From NCBI RefSeq assembly GCF_051132615.1, contig NZ_CP152375.1, positions 310,001 through 374,000 of the forward strand: a DNA stretch of 64,000 bases, read 5' to 3'. Under the pieces are notes generated by a model. That model was not told where the DNA came from. It ran no database searches and saw only the letters and a list, made by a program, of their open reading frames with translations. Shown here piece by piece: positions 48,882 to 58,427 of the stretch. Each line of letters starts with the position of its first letter. Position 1 is the first letter of the stretch. This stretch comes from G051132615 sp051132615. Its GTDB lineage: Bacteria; Pseudomonadota; Gammaproteobacteria; Burkholderiales; Neisseriaceae. Both the position numbers and the translations under genes were made by a program.

Positions 48882-49748
48882 ATGGCACATGAACTTTATG
48901 AACAGCTGCAACAGGCTTATGATTATTTCAATCAAGTATTGTTTGCAGGAAGATTACCCAATTGCTTGATTACTGTACAACGTGAAAACGAAAATGTGCA
49001 TGGTTATTTTTCACATAAACGTTTTGGTTCTAAAGATCAAAAAACCAAGCAAATAGATGAAATAGCCATGAATCCTATCTATTTTGTGAACACCAGAATA
49101 GAAAATGTTCTCTCCACTCTTGTTCATGAAATGGTCCACCTAGAACAGGCTCATTTTGGCGAACCAGGACGCGCTCGATACCACAATAGACAATGGGGAG
49201 AATGGATGGAACGTGTGGGCTTGATGGCCAGTAATACAGGTAAAAAAAATGGTCGTAAAACTGGCGATCAGATGACGCATTATATTATTCAGAATGGACC
49301 TTTTGATTTAGCCTGCAAAAAACTGATTAATAAACAGTTTCAAATTACCTGGTATGACCAAAAAATCCACTCCAGCCCATCTTTTATTCAACAGATTGCC
49401 ATTGAGCCTGTCAATTATGGTGACCATATTTCAGTTTCTCGTTTACTGGGTAAAAATACTGAAGGTGATCCAGACTTTCCTAGTGATCAGGATGACCCAA
49501 CTGCTGTTAATGAACCTGAAGCAATTATACGTTTAAAACAAAAAATTGAGAGAGACTTGGATCCCAAACCCAAATATAGACCTGAAACACCTTCAGATGA
49601 TGATATTGTTGAACCAATAGAAAAACCAGTTGATAAAAAGAAAAAAACAACCTATCAATGTCCCAATTGTAAAGTAAAAGTATGGGGTCGCCCTGCTCTT
49701 GATCTACATTGTAATAGCTGTGAAACAGATTTTATTGAGGTTGATTAA
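48882..49748 (+). CDS. SprT-like zinc metalloprotease-domain protein
   Basis: 288 residues from ATG at 48882, chosen because the ATG at 48852 lies in an operator. The SprT-like domain has NVLSTLVHEMVHLEQ (HExxH) and the third ligand region in RARYHNRQWGEWMERVGL. The C-terminus has a zinc ribbon YQCPNCKVKVWGRPALDLHC, NSCETDF. SprT/Spartan-type proteases act on DNA-bound proteins; a role in removing DNA-protein crosslinks during transfer is inferred. The linker is acidic and proline-rich. Confidence 0.82.
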   Translation: MAHELYEQLQQAYDYFNQVLFAGRLPNCLITVQRENENVHGYFSHKRFGSKDQKTKQIDEIAMNPIYFVNTRIENVLSTLVHEMVHLEQAHFGEPGRARYHNRQWGEWMERVGLMASNTGKKNGRKTGDQMTHYIIQNGPFDLACKKLINKQFQITWYDQKIHSSPSFIQQIAIEPVNYGDHISVSRLLGKNTEGDPDFPSDQDDPTAVNEPEAIIRLKQKIERDLDPKPKYRPETPSDDDIVEPIEKPVDKKKKTTYQCPNCKVKVWGRPALDLHCNSCETDFIEVD

Positions 49749-49941
49749 AAACAGGTTGCCTCATTATTGCAAAAATGAGTTTTTGTAAACCAAATCATTG
49801 CATTTTAAGTCTTTTGTAAACCGATTATTTTGGCCATTTGTCAACCAAAGGTTGGATTTTGTTTACTCATTCATTTTTTATATCATAATGAGCCTTTCAA
49901 AAAAACTATGGCAATTAAAATCAATAAATTCGATGTGGATA
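49749..49941. other. Short intergenic region with repeated motif
   Basis: TTTTGTAAACC occurs twice (near 49784 and 49812), with related TTTGTCAACC near 49839 and TTTTGTTTAC near 49857. At 49908 ATG opens MAIKINKFDVDIKL and stops; its GCAATTAAAATCAATAAAT segment also occurs at 43413. No gene accepted. Confidence 0.4.
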
Positions 49942-50409
49942 TTAAGCTTTAGGCAAATTTTTAATTTGGCATAGATGCAAAATAGCCTCTTCTAAGGAAG
50001 AGGCTAGATCCAGACAATAAGCTAACATTAAATTAACAGGTAAACCAAAATCTTCTACTGAAGAGCCATCCGCACTGACTTTTTTACCTAGCTTTTCTAC
50101 TTGAGGACGTAGATCCTCTACATAACCAATAATGTTCTTGGCCATACCAAAAGCCAAACCACACTCGAAGGCTGTTCCTGAGTCTGGTTCAAGAATACTC
50201 CGAAAAGGATTGAGATTGGCAATAACTGCATCAGCTTGTTTGATTAAACCAATATTGCTTAAGCAAATTTGATGAGGATCGGTTAAATTATTATCATCTG
50301 GAAACAAAGGTTCTATACCTGAACGTAGACATAGTCCCCTTATCTTTAACTTATGTTGTTCATAATCAGGATAAAAAATGTCTGGACCAGCAAAATAAAC
50401 CTTAATCAT
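49942..50409 (-). CDS. Nucleoside 2-deoxyribosyltransferase-like protein
   Basis: 155 residues. KVYFAGPDIFYPD, GIEPLFPDDNN, ADAVIANLNPFRSILEPDSG and TAFECGLAFGMAKNIIGY match the family, including the catalytic glutamate in the GTAFE motif. It transfers deoxyribose between bases or cleaves nucleotides in salvage. On an ICE it may be cargo or alter nucleotide pools. It stands alone on the minus strand. Confidence 0.85.
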   Translation of the reverse strand: MIKVYFAGPDIFYPDYEQHKLKIRGLCLRSGIEPLFPDDNNLTDPHQICLSNIGLIKQADAVIANLNPFRSILEPDSGTAFECGLAFGMAKNIIGYVEDLRPQVEKLGKKVSADGSSVEDFGLPVNLMLAYCLDLASSLEEAILHLCQIKNLPKA

Positions 50410-50533
50410 GATTTTTTACTTTTAAAATTTTTTAAATTAAATAAATTCTAGCATAACCCAAGGTAATGATTGTATTTATTTTTTATATTTTATATAATCA
50501 AAAAAATGACCAAGAAATAAATTGAGAATCAAA

Positions 50534-51163
50534 ATGTCTACTTTTAAAATAACATTTCCTATGCTTACTTTATTATGTTCTGGCTTAGTGTATGCTGATT
50601 TAGCTGCGAAGCCACTTTCTACAGAAGAGGCACGCCCTCACTTTGATAAAACTTATATGGATTTTGCTAAAATATGGATGAAAGAAGATGCTTTACGTAA
50701 AGCAGGCAATTTATTAAGTTTTAGGTTTGGTAGCCGTTCAGATATTATTCGCACATTTTATGACCCATATAGAAAAATAGAACAACCCGCCATTGAAACC
50801 TTTAAAGCATACTGTGACCATAATCAAGGTACATATACAAAATTAAAGAGTGAAGTATTTTGCGTTAAAGACAATACTCCCTTAGGTCATATGCTCTGGA
50901 GAGAAGAGCGTAAGGATAAAGGTGGTAAACTTGACGAAATCACATTTGTGCACGAAGTTGGCCAATTAGCCAATGAATCATTAAAAAGCCAGCTGGATAT
51001 TCAACCAGGTGCAGATATAAATACTAAATATGGTCGAGGCCTAGTAGTTGAAGTAAAACCTGGTGGTTTAATTTACTTCCAGCCTCAAAAAGGCCAAGCA
51101 AAATGGATTAGCACAGATGATGTTCTAAAAGAATGGGAAAGTAGAGACAGGCTAAATTTTTAA
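50534..51163 (+). CDS. Exported hypothetical protein (209 aa)
   Basis: Start at ATG 50534 (an in-frame TTG at 50522 is less likely). MSTFKITFPMLTLLCSGLVY-AD is a signal peptide. The mature part has ARPHFDKTYMDFAKIWMKED, FRFGSRSDIIRTFYDP and two cysteines (YCDHNQG, VFCVKD) likely disulfide-bonded. The C-terminal part (IQPGADINTKYGRGLVVEVK) looks like a small beta domain. Family not recognised. Possibly periplasmic and linked to transfer. Confidence 0.6.
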   Translation: MSTFKITFPMLTLLCSGLVYADLAAKPLSTEEARPHFDKTYMDFAKIWMKEDALRKAGNLLSFRFGSRSDIIRTFYDPYRKIEQPAIETFKAYCDHNQGTYTKLKSEVFCVKDNTPLGHMLWREERKDKGGKLDEITFVHEVGQLANESLKSQLDIQPGADINTKYGRGLVVEVKPGGLIYFQPQKGQAKWISTDDVLKEWESRDRLNF

Positions 51164-51283
51164 AACTACCACACTATTTGACGATATTTTATTTTTATGT
51201 AATAAAGATATTGTTATTTAATCCTAAAGCAGTATAATAAATTGAAAGTACGTGTTAAAACACATAAATAAATGGTGAATCAC

Positions 51284-51667
51284 ATGAAAAAGCATCAAGA
51301 CCAAAAAGTTGAAAAGTACCACTGCTATGTTAGTCGGTTCGCAAAACTTATGGCTACTTTAATGATTGCTTTAGGTGTGTACTTTGTGATTAAACAAGCA
51401 AGTTTATGGTCTTTATTCCCATTTATTGCTTATGCAATTTTAGTGTATGCATTCTTCCAATTTACTGGAGCAGTGATTGTCAGTATGTTTTTTGGACAAA
51501 CCAACCAAGATATACAACGAAATATTGAGTATTTGAATACTCCTAAAGCCCAAAATAACAATAATTATGATTGGGATGAATATAATTGTGAGCTGTTTAA
51601 GGACGACTCTCCTGCTTATAGTCATATACCATCGAATCCTTATCACAACATGTTTGATGAGGATTAA
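51284..51667 (+). CDS. Small membrane protein (127 aa)
   Basis: ATG at 51284 preferred over 51272 because GGTGA at 51278 fits. Two hydrophobic segments (LMATLMIALGVYFVI and LFPFIAYAILVYAFFQF) are followed by an acidic Asn/Asp/Tyr-rich tail. Function unknown. Its stop is followed by a bidirectional terminator shared with the tra operon. Confidence 0.55.
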   Translation: MKKHQDQKVEKYHCYVSRFAKLMATLMIALGVYFVIKQASLWSLFPFIAYAILVYAFFQFTGAVIVSMFFGQTNQDIQRNIEYLNTPKAQNNNNYDWDEYNCELFKDDSPAYSHIPSNPYHNMFDED

Positions 51668-51670
51668 AAT

Positions 51671-51700
51671 TAAAAGGCTAAGAAAAAACTTAGCCTTTTA
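51671..51700. terminator. Bidirectional terminator
   Basis: TAAAAGGCTAAG (51671-51682) pairs with CTTAGCCTTTTA (51689-51700). A- and T-runs on both sides let it stop transcription of the membrane gene and of the minus-strand tra operon. Confidence 0.85.
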
Positions 51701-51713
51701 ATTTATAAACTTA

Positions 51714-51911
51714 CTATCCCTTCCCCTCTAAAACAGCTGTTTCCAGTCTAGTTTCCTCCTGATAAATCATTTGGGTTATTTGTTGGCTAATTTGAATAAA
51801 GGCCTCTTTTGTTTTTGGACTTAAATCATTCTGACCACTGCCTGAGAAATGAATCACAGGATCTGCTCCTTCTACTTCTGTGATGGCAATCACTATATGT
51901 GCTATGTTCAT
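51714..51911 (-). CDS. Small hypothetical protein at the end of the traG operon (65 aa)
   Basis: Strong Shine-Dalgarno (AAAGGAG) before the ATG. Soluble (VIAITEVEGADPVIHFSGSG, then a helical KEAFIQISQQITQMIYQEE). Starts 13 bases after the NlpC/P60 gene stop. Family not recognised. Confidence 0.65.
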   Translation of the reverse strand: MNIAHIVIAITEVEGADPVIHFSGSGQNDLSPKTKEAFIQISQQITQMIYQEETRLETAVLEGKG

Positions 51912-51923
51912 TTTATTGCTCCT

Positions 51924-52466
51924 TTATGATTTTTTGTATTGACTTCTTGGACGTATAAATATCGGGGTTTTACCCTTTAGTACCCCACTTCTATTACTGG
52001 CAATGGCCACGCCAGATTTTTGATTGCGTCCATTGCTGCTTTGAGAACCATAGTAAGTAATCTCTCCAGTTTGTTTGTTAAATGATTTAACAAACCCTGT
52101 ATGTCCTTCTTCAGCTGAATTACTACTGCGTTTAAAGCGCCATACGACTATGTCACCTGGTCTCACTTCTTCAGGCGAAACTCTTTCAAAATAAGGATTA
52201 TTTCTATTGGCCATAGATAGTGTATTTTGGGTAGGAATGGCATAGTTATTGTCCTGAAGAACCTTTGTAACCAGACCTGAACAGTCAATTAAGTTATTTC
52301 TGCCCATGGTTCTTTGCCCATTTACATCATATTGACCATATCTCATGGGACCATATTTAGCATGATTCACAGCCATATTACCTAAAACCATGCTGCCACC
52401 CACTCCACTGCTAAAGCTGCCTTTGTCGCTTTGCTGTACGCTGGCAATAGCATGAATAATGTCCAT
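51924..52466 (-). CDS. NlpC/P60-type peptidoglycan hydrolase in the tra operon
   Basis: 180 residues. The catalytic Cys is in NLIDCSGLVTKVLQDN, the His in EEGHTGFVKSF, and the PEEVRPGDIVVWRF segment is the usual link between them: an NlpC/P60 cysteine-peptidase layout. No signal peptide is visible. It directly follows traG and may replace the transglycosylase that opens the wall for the conjugation channel. Confidence 0.72.
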   Translation of the reverse strand: MDIIHAIASVQQSDKGSFSSGVGGSMVLGNMAVNHAKYGPMRYGQYDVNGQRTMGRNNLIDCSGLVTKVLQDNNYAIPTQNTLSMANRNNPYFERVSPEEVRPGDIVVWRFKRSSNSAEEGHTGFVKSFNKQTGEITYYGSQSSNGRNQKSGVAIASNRSGVLKGKTPIFIRPRSQYKKS

Positions 52467-52510
52467 CTGCCCAAGTTGTGATGATGGGTTAGCCCATCCT
52501 GAACTTGGGC

Positions 52511-55500
52511 TTAATCCTTTTTTGTGTCACTGTCTCCTTTGGGTAGTTTAAATGTGCTGCTCCAAAAATTAGGGCTCTTATTACCAAATACTTTATTTAA
52601 AGGATCGTTGTTAGCGTTCTCTTGTTGAATACGCTGTTGGTTCTCTGTAAAGGGTTTAGGGGCAGAAGTACCAGGTGTATTGAACTCACTTTGTTGTGTC
52701 GCTTGTGCGCCAATATCTTTGTACATATCTACCGCATTACCATTACTGCCATCAGATTTAGCCCCTGGTATGATGGTTGCTGAGTTTAATTTTTGAAAAC
52801 CTGAAGTGGCCTCTAAAGCATCTTTATTGCTGCCTTTTAAAGACTGTACATCAGACTGAATCGCTGAAGAGGTTGCCGCATAGTTTTGGTTAAACCTCGC
52901 TTGTTTTTGAGCCATATCTCCTGATAATCCTGACTGCTGCGTACTGATACCCTCTTGAATTTGCGCTTTGGAAATTCCTACTGTTTCCGCTGCTTGTTGT
53001 ACTTGGCTAAAGTTTGAAGGAATCTGACGTTTTAAGTCCCCTATATGGGTTTGATGAGTCGATTGAACAGTATTAGTTGGTGTATCTGAAGACTGGAGTG
53101 ATCTTTGGGGATTGTAATTACTGCCAGCAGTGGCTTGTTCTAATGCTTCTTTACCTTCTAAAGCACTTTGGCCACTTGCTTGTATGGCCCCAGTTTGGGT
53201 ACTGGGTTGCTGGTACATTTGTCCTAAATGACCACCAGAGCCCAAATAGCTTTGACCTGTTGCATAGCTTGTGTCCATTGTAATGCTGGCATTTGATTCT
53301 GCCGCTTTTTGCGCCATTTGTTCATAGCTTTGTGCTTCTGAATAACTTTGCCGAGCACTTAATGTAGCTGTTTGTGCTGTATTGTAATTAGCTTGAGCAT
53401 TGGTCGCTAAAGATTGCCCAGATTGTACGGCTTCTCTAAAGCTATTACTTTGGGCAATATTTTGCGCCAAACCTTCACTAAATTTAACACCTTTTTCTTG
53501 TAAGGCTTGGACTTGGTCCGTTACGTCTCTAGCCATCTTATCTACATTTTCCACTTTTCCTTGACCACCTAAACTACCTTGTAAGCCAGTTTTATCAAGT
53601 TGCTCACCAATAAACTTGGAAACTGTTTCTTTTAAGGATTGTTTAGCAGAACTGTCACTACCAGAAGAGCTGCCCTTGGAAGGTGATTTACCACTACCGC
53701 CTCCTACACTTAACCCTAAAGATAAAGCACTTGACACTAAAGAGCTATGTTGAATCCCCCATTTTTCGCTTAATTGTTGATTAGCCTTAGTCGCTTCATC
53801 TACCGCATATTGCTCATCAGCAGTTAAACGGCTGGCCAACTCTTTACCCGCAGATGAATCTTTACCCACACTGGTCGCATAAGCCATAGTATAGGCATTT
53901 CCAAGGGTGGTGGCAGCTGATGCCATGGCTTCCTGACTTTGAGCAGATTGAATACTTTGAGCAGCTTTTTGACTATACGCATCAGATGTTTTTATGCTGG
54001 CTTGCGAGCTGATCGGTAAATCATGACGGGTAGCACTGGCTCTAACAGAGCCTTCCTGTCCAGCATCCCAAGTATAACTGCCAGTAGATGTACGCACCCC
54101 CACCATAGAAGGATCTGTATACACCACATCTGAGCTTTGTTTATTGGCACTGGTATTGTTATAGCTGACGTTCCCCATATTGACGTTGCCTTTAGCGACT
54201 TCAGATCCAGCTGCATTGCCAACACTTTGACCAGAGCCCACAAGACCTATCATCGCATTACCTAGCCCACGTCCCCCATAAACCAAAGCAAATGAGAGCA
54301 TCGGAATCAACCAGTACGCATACCCTGCCATGGCTTCTGCTTGCATCGATGCTTGAATAATACTGAAGGAGTTGGATAAGGTATGCCCACCCTGACCGTA
54401 CATATTGGCATAGATATTGTTTTGGGAATAACTGCTAAGAATCAAATTTAGTATCGATGCTAAAGGTGCCCATAACTGGATCCAAAATAAGGTCATCACA
54501 TAAAACATAATAGTTTTAAACGCGGCAATGCCCGCCAGTAAAGCAATAAACAACACAAAGGGAAACATCCCAATGATAAAGCCCTCTAAAGTGGCCCTCA
54601 TAATCGGTAAAAACTCCGATGCCTGTGCGCCCCCTACTTGTTGTGACATAATCCATTGTCGTTCAGCTTGGGCTGAAGCTAAAGCAACAGATAATCTTTG
54701 TTGATTATTGGTGGACATAGCGTTACGGATCTCACCACTTTTTAAGACATTGATCATGGCTGATTGCCTGATTGCTTCTAAACTGTCTTCTGAAGCATTT
54801 TTGAACATATATTGTAAAACAGAATCGCCCATAGCCAGATACATATCAACATAGTTAGGACCAACATTGTCTTGTGTCCAGCCTAAATAACCAAAAGCTT
54901 TTTGTGCCACTCGTGTAGTGGTGTTGTACCCTACATCACGATTGGTATAACTGGCTAAAATGGCATAGGCTTGTTTGCATGACATCGCCTCACTTTCTTT
55001 GGTCGTCTGATCGGTCACAGTAGTGTATAAAGATTGGTTGGTGTTACCCAATGTTTCCAATAAATTAGTGGAGGTTTGTAGTTCTTCCAAACTGTATTTA
55101 TGATAGAAATTGACATCATAAAAAGCACATTGATCTAAAAACCGTGTCCAGTCATCTTGTAATATCTGATTGGTTAAACTGGCTGATCTCATTTGACTGA
55201 TCAGTCGATTACCAAATAATACCCCTGTTTGTGAATACTGTAGATCATTAGGTAAAGAATTGACCTTTTCTGCTTCTTTGGTCATCCATGTCCCAAATTT
55301 ACTTAAGATATGTCCTGTGACCGCTAAACCAAACGGTACATTATCTACCTTATAAGCCACAGGGTTCATATTGTAACCAGAGGTTTCCACGATATTGACG
55401 GTACTTTTTGGAACCATCAACACCATCCAAATGGCACTGATGATAAAAAGGTAAACAAAATTATCTTTTAGATCTACTTTATATATAGCTGTGCCTAAAA

Positions 55501-55633
55501 TAATAATAAACCCCAATAAACTGGCTACTTGCATAATCCCAGCAAAATCAGCACTGCCACAAATCATGGCCACAGAATTAAATACTTGAACCAGAATCTG
55601 GCCAGAGCCAGGGAATGTGTAATATTCGTACAT
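52511..55633 (-). CDS. traG: Conjugal transfer protein TraG (F-type)
   Basis: 1040 residues from ATG at 55633 (AAGGAGCC upstream); a longer frame overlapping traH is rejected. The N-terminal half is the TraG_N domain with membrane segments (MYEYYTFPGSGQILVQVFNS, GIMQVASLLGFIIILGTAIY, several near residues 340-450). The second half is low-complexity, rich in Gln, Ser and Ala, and coiled-coil-like, as in F TraG's periplasmic part, which takes part in mating-pair stabilisation and entry exclusion. Follows traH closely, as in the F plasmid. Confidence 0.88.
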   Translation of the reverse strand: MYEYYTFPGSGQILVQVFNSVAMICGSADFAGIMQVASLLGFIIILGTAIYKVDLKDNFVYLFIISAIWMVLMVPKSTVNIVETSGYNMNPVAYKVDNVPFGLAVTGHILSKFGTWMTKEAEKVNSLPNDLQYSQTGVLFGNRLISQMRSASLTNQILQDDWTRFLDQCAFYDVNFYHKYSLEELQTSTNLLETLGNTNQSLYTTVTDQTTKESEAMSCKQAYAILASYTNRDVGYNTTTRVAQKAFGYLGWTQDNVGPNYVDMYLAMGDSVLQYMFKNASEDSLEAIRQSAMINVLKSGEIRNAMSTNNQQRLSVALASAQAERQWIMSQQVGGAQASEFLPIMRATLEGFIIGMFPFVLFIALLAGIAAFKTIMFYVMTLFWIQLWAPLASILNLILSSYSQNNIYANMYGQGGHTLSNSFSIIQASMQAEAMAGYAYWLIPMLSFALVYGGRGLGNAMIGLVGSGQSVGNAAGSEVAKGNVNMGNVSYNNTSANKQSSDVVYTDPSMVGVRTSTGSYTWDAGQEGSVRASATRHDLPISSQASIKTSDAYSQKAAQSIQSAQSQEAMASAATTLGNAYTMAYATSVGKDSSAGKELASRLTADEQYAVDEATKANQQLSEKWGIQHSSLVSSALSLGLSVGGGSGKSPSKGSSSGSDSSAKQSLKETVSKFIGEQLDKTGLQGSLGGQGKVENVDKMARDVTDQVQALQEKGVKFSEGLAQNIAQSNSFREAVQSGQSLATNAQANYNTAQTATLSARQSYSEAQSYEQMAQKAAESNASITMDTSYATGQSYLGSGGHLGQMYQQPSTQTGAIQASGQSALEGKEALEQATAGSNYNPQRSLQSSDTPTNTVQSTHQTHIGDLKRQIPSNFSQVQQAAETVGISKAQIQEGISTQQSGLSGDMAQKQARFNQNYAATSSAIQSDVQSLKGSNKDALEATSGFQKLNSATIIPGAKSDGSNGNAVDMYKDIGAQATQQSEFNTPGTSAPKPFTENQQRIQQENANNDPLNKVFGNKSPNFWSSTFKLPKGDSDTKKD

Positions 55634-55643
55634 AAAAGGCTCC

Positions 55644-57122
55644 TTAAATACGATTGGTGAGTTCAAAGGCCATATTGTTGGCCAACCCTGGAAAATTGGC
55701 TTTCCAATGGTTATCAAAGTTCTTCAGATAATTCACAATTTGGTTTTCAGCTGAAGCACGAGAATAGGCTGCATTCTTTTCAGTGATTAAGGTTGCTCTA
55801 AATGCCCTTAAGTTGGCATAGATCTGATCAACTGAAGGTTGAATGGCTTTGTCTATTTTTTGGTATTTACCTAATGAGGAGCTGACTTTATTCTCCAGCT
55901 GGAGGGTGTAACCAAACATATACTCATAAACAATGATTTCTTCGTATTGTTGCAGTAAATTTGTGCCAATTACCGCATCATTGATGATGATTTTAAGTAA
56001 GGGTAATTGAGTGGTTTCAATCAGATTAACGGCATCTAGTCGTTCTGCTTCTGATAAGCCAGCATCGCCTCTAATGGATTCCATCAATTTCTTTAATGTA
56101 TTACGGACATAATAACGAACAGAAGGCATTGCCTGATTGACCGTACTACACTTGGTATAGAGTCCTTCATCCCCTGAAGTACAGTGAACCAAATTAACCT
56201 GAACAGTTTGTGTTTGAGAAGGCTCCCCTGTTTGGGCTAAATCAGAAGAACCATTTAGAAAGGTACGTATGTCCTTAATTGTGGGTGGAATGGTTTCTAT
56301 CCCAAACTCAATTTCTTCATTGTCTTTTTTATCTGTAATCGGATGAGCAATTACTGTACCACTGATGCTCATTAAGATATCCAGATCCTTTTCATCAATA
56401 GAACCTAGATGTTTGACCAGTGCCTCACGCATAAGATTACCGCCAGTAAAAGTAAATCCACTATTGGCACTATTGGGTTTTTCTCGGGCTTTTTTGGCTT
56501 TTTCAATCACCTTATCCGCAGAACGACAATACCACTCTGCTTCAGATGCATCCGCAGCTGAACCATCTTCTATGGCTTTGGCCTTACATTGCTGTTGTAT
56601 CGATTCAGCAGCTTCCCCCATAATGCCCCCAACCATCTGTTTAGCAGCAGAACATGAATTCATATTAAAGCGGTTCATCTCTTCAGCAATCTTACGTATT
56701 TTGTCTATTGCCCCACCGACTAAAGGATCCAGTGAGTCCAATGCAATTTCAAATGCAACCCCTGCTGCGTTATTACCTAAATTACGGGTAAATTGAACAA
56801 ACTGCTCCTTATTCACAAAAGAGAATGCGCCAGCAAAAAAATCAATTCCCCCACACCCTGCCTCTATTCGAGGCAATTGAATACTGATTGGGCTTAAATT
56901 AGACACAGGTGCGCGTACGGATAATGAACCGCCTGTGTACATATTCATGGATTGATTGTGAAATGATCCTGCCTTAGTGTAATTTCCAGAAACGCCAGCA
57001 CTATCGAACATGTCTTGCATATCACTTTGGATATTGGCTTGACTGGTTGAGTGATAAAATAAAAGGCAAACAGAAATAGCCAACGCTCGGGTTGGCAAAA
57101 AACAGAACTTATTGTGTAACAT
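55644..57122 (-). CDS. traH: Conjugal transfer protein TraH (F-type)
   Basis: 492 residues. Signal peptide ending around QANIQSD. TraH landmarks: MFDSAGVSGNYTKAGSFHNQ, YTGGSLSVRAP, QLPRIEAGCGGIDFFAGAFS, and NSCSAAKQMVGGIMGEAAES; the C-terminus has coiled-coil-like helices. Periplasmic protein that works with TraF and TrbB in pilus assembly. Ends 10 bases before traG. Confidence 0.9.
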   Translation of the reverse strand: MLHNKFCFLPTRALAISVCLLFYHSTSQANIQSDMQDMFDSAGVSGNYTKAGSFHNQSMNMYTGGSLSVRAPVSNLSPISIQLPRIEAGCGGIDFFAGAFSFVNKEQFVQFTRNLGNNAAGVAFEIALDSLDPLVGGAIDKIRKIAEEMNRFNMNSCSAAKQMVGGIMGEAAESIQQQCKAKAIEDGSAADASEAEWYCRSADKVIEKAKKAREKPNSANSGFTFTGGNLMREALVKHLGSIDEKDLDILMSISGTVIAHPITDKKDNEEIEFGIETIPPTIKDIRTFLNGSSDLAQTGEPSQTQTVQVNLVHCTSGDEGLYTKCSTVNQAMPSVRYYVRNTLKKLMESIRGDAGLSEAERLDAVNLIETTQLPLLKIIINDAVIGTNLLQQYEEIIVYEYMFGYTLQLENKVSSSLGKYQKIDKAIQPSVDQIYANLRAFRATLITEKNAAYSRASAENQIVNYLKNFDNHWKANFPGLANNMAFELTNRI

Positions 57123-57308
57123 AACAGCTCCTTAAGGTTAAAAGCTGTTATGGCTACTACGGGTACTGCGCAATAGCCATAACTGAATAAAAGTTATGGC
57201 TATGAGAAAAGTGAAAAAGCTTGAACAGGGTATATTCTCTAAGGGTTAAGAATATGACTTCATATTATCAAAAGATGTGGATATTTTCAATCTATTGTTA
57301 TTTAGTTG

Positions 57309-57342
57309 GATATACTAGGAACGTAAAAGTTCCTAGTATATC
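57309..57342. terminator. Perfect 14-bp inverted repeat after the dehydrogenase gene
   Basis: GATATACTAGGAAC (57309-57322) and GTTCCTAGTATATC (57329-57342) with a 6-base loop. Lies after the minus-strand dehydrogenase gene and 190 bp upstream of traH. Could terminate transcription or be an operator for the traH promoter. Confidence 0.6.
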
Positions 57343-57362
57343 TAGAGCATAGGTATTACATG

Positions 57363-58427
57363 TTACGGCTGCACAATAATTTTTACTGCGGACTCATTAT
57401 TATGAATTAAAGTTTCAAATCCCTGAGAAACTAAATCATCTAATTGAATTCTCTGAGTGATAAATGGTTCTAAATTAATCTTACCATCCTCTACGAGTTT
57501 AATTGTTTCTTCATGGTTATTAACATAAGCAATTGTACCTCGAACGTCTAACTCTTTCATTACAACGCTATGAACGCTTATTGTAGCAGGGTGGCTCCAA
57601 ATGGAAACGATCACGATCACACCTGTGGGTTTTGTAGAGTCAACTAAAGTATCCAATACTTTGTTAACACTTGTGCATTCAAAGGAAACATCCGCGCCTT
57701 TATCACCTGTAATTTTCATCACCTCTTCAGTCACATTAACTTGGGAGGGATCTAAAATATAATCCGCAACGCCTGACTCCTTGGCTTTTTCCTTACGTTT
57801 TGCACTCAGCTCCGTAATGATGACCGTAACCCCTTTAGCCTTTAGTACCGCAGATAATAATAGGCCAATTGGACCAGCCCCTCCTACTAAAGCAACATCC
57901 CCTGCTTTTGCACCACTACGAACATAGGCGTGGTAACCAACGGCTAGAGGCTCAATTAAGGCAGCTTGATCTAATGGAATTTTGTTCGAAATAGGATGCA
58001 CCCAACGACGTTTTACTGCTATTTTTTCGGCTAAACCACCACCTCGACCACCAAGTCCAATAAAGTTCATATTTTTTGATAAATGATAATTTTCACCTGG
58101 TCCAGTGGGAACATCATCCGCAATAATATACGGTTCAACAACAACATGTTGACCAACCTTTATATCATCGACACCTTCGCCAACAGCATAAACAACACCT
58201 GAAAACTCATGTCCCATAGTAATAGGTGCAGACTCACCTGAAATCGGGTGTGGATGACCGCATGGAGGAATGAATATTGGACCATCCATGAATTCATGTA
58301 AATCAGTACCACAAATACCGCACCATGCTACATTAATGCCAACGGTACCTGCTTCGATTGTTGGTTCTGGGATATCTTCAATTCGAATATCTCCTCTGTC
58401 ATAGAAACGTGCTGCTTTCATCGTCAA
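57363..58427 (-). CDS. Zinc-dependent 2,3-butanediol dehydrogenase-like protein
   Basis: 354 residues. Medium-chain dehydrogenase with CGICGTDLHEFMDGPIFIP (zinc ligands), MGHEFSGVV, and the NAD-binding GGAGPIGLLL; closest in pattern to (R,R)-butanediol dehydrogenase BdhA. Strong Shine-Dalgarno (AGGAGG). A metabolic enzyme within the transfer region and so cargo. It separates traH from the lipoprotein/lipase pair. Confidence 0.85.
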   Translation of the reverse strand: MTMKAARFYDRGDIRIEDIPEPTIEAGTVGINVAWCGICGTDLHEFMDGPIFIPPCGHPHPISGESAPITMGHEFSGVVYAVGEGVDDIKVGQHVVVEPYIIADDVPTGPGENYHLSKNMNFIGLGGRGGGLAEKIAVKRRWVHPISNKIPLDQAALIEPLAVGYHAYVRSGAKAGDVALVGGAGPIGLLLSAVLKAKGVTVIITELSAKRKEKAKESGVADYILDPSQVNVTEEVMKITGDKGADVSFECTSVNKVLDTLVDSTKPTGVIVIVSIWSHPATISVHSVVMKELDVRGTIAYVNNHEETIKLVEDGKINLEPFITQRIQLDDLVSQGFETLIHNNESAVKIIVQP

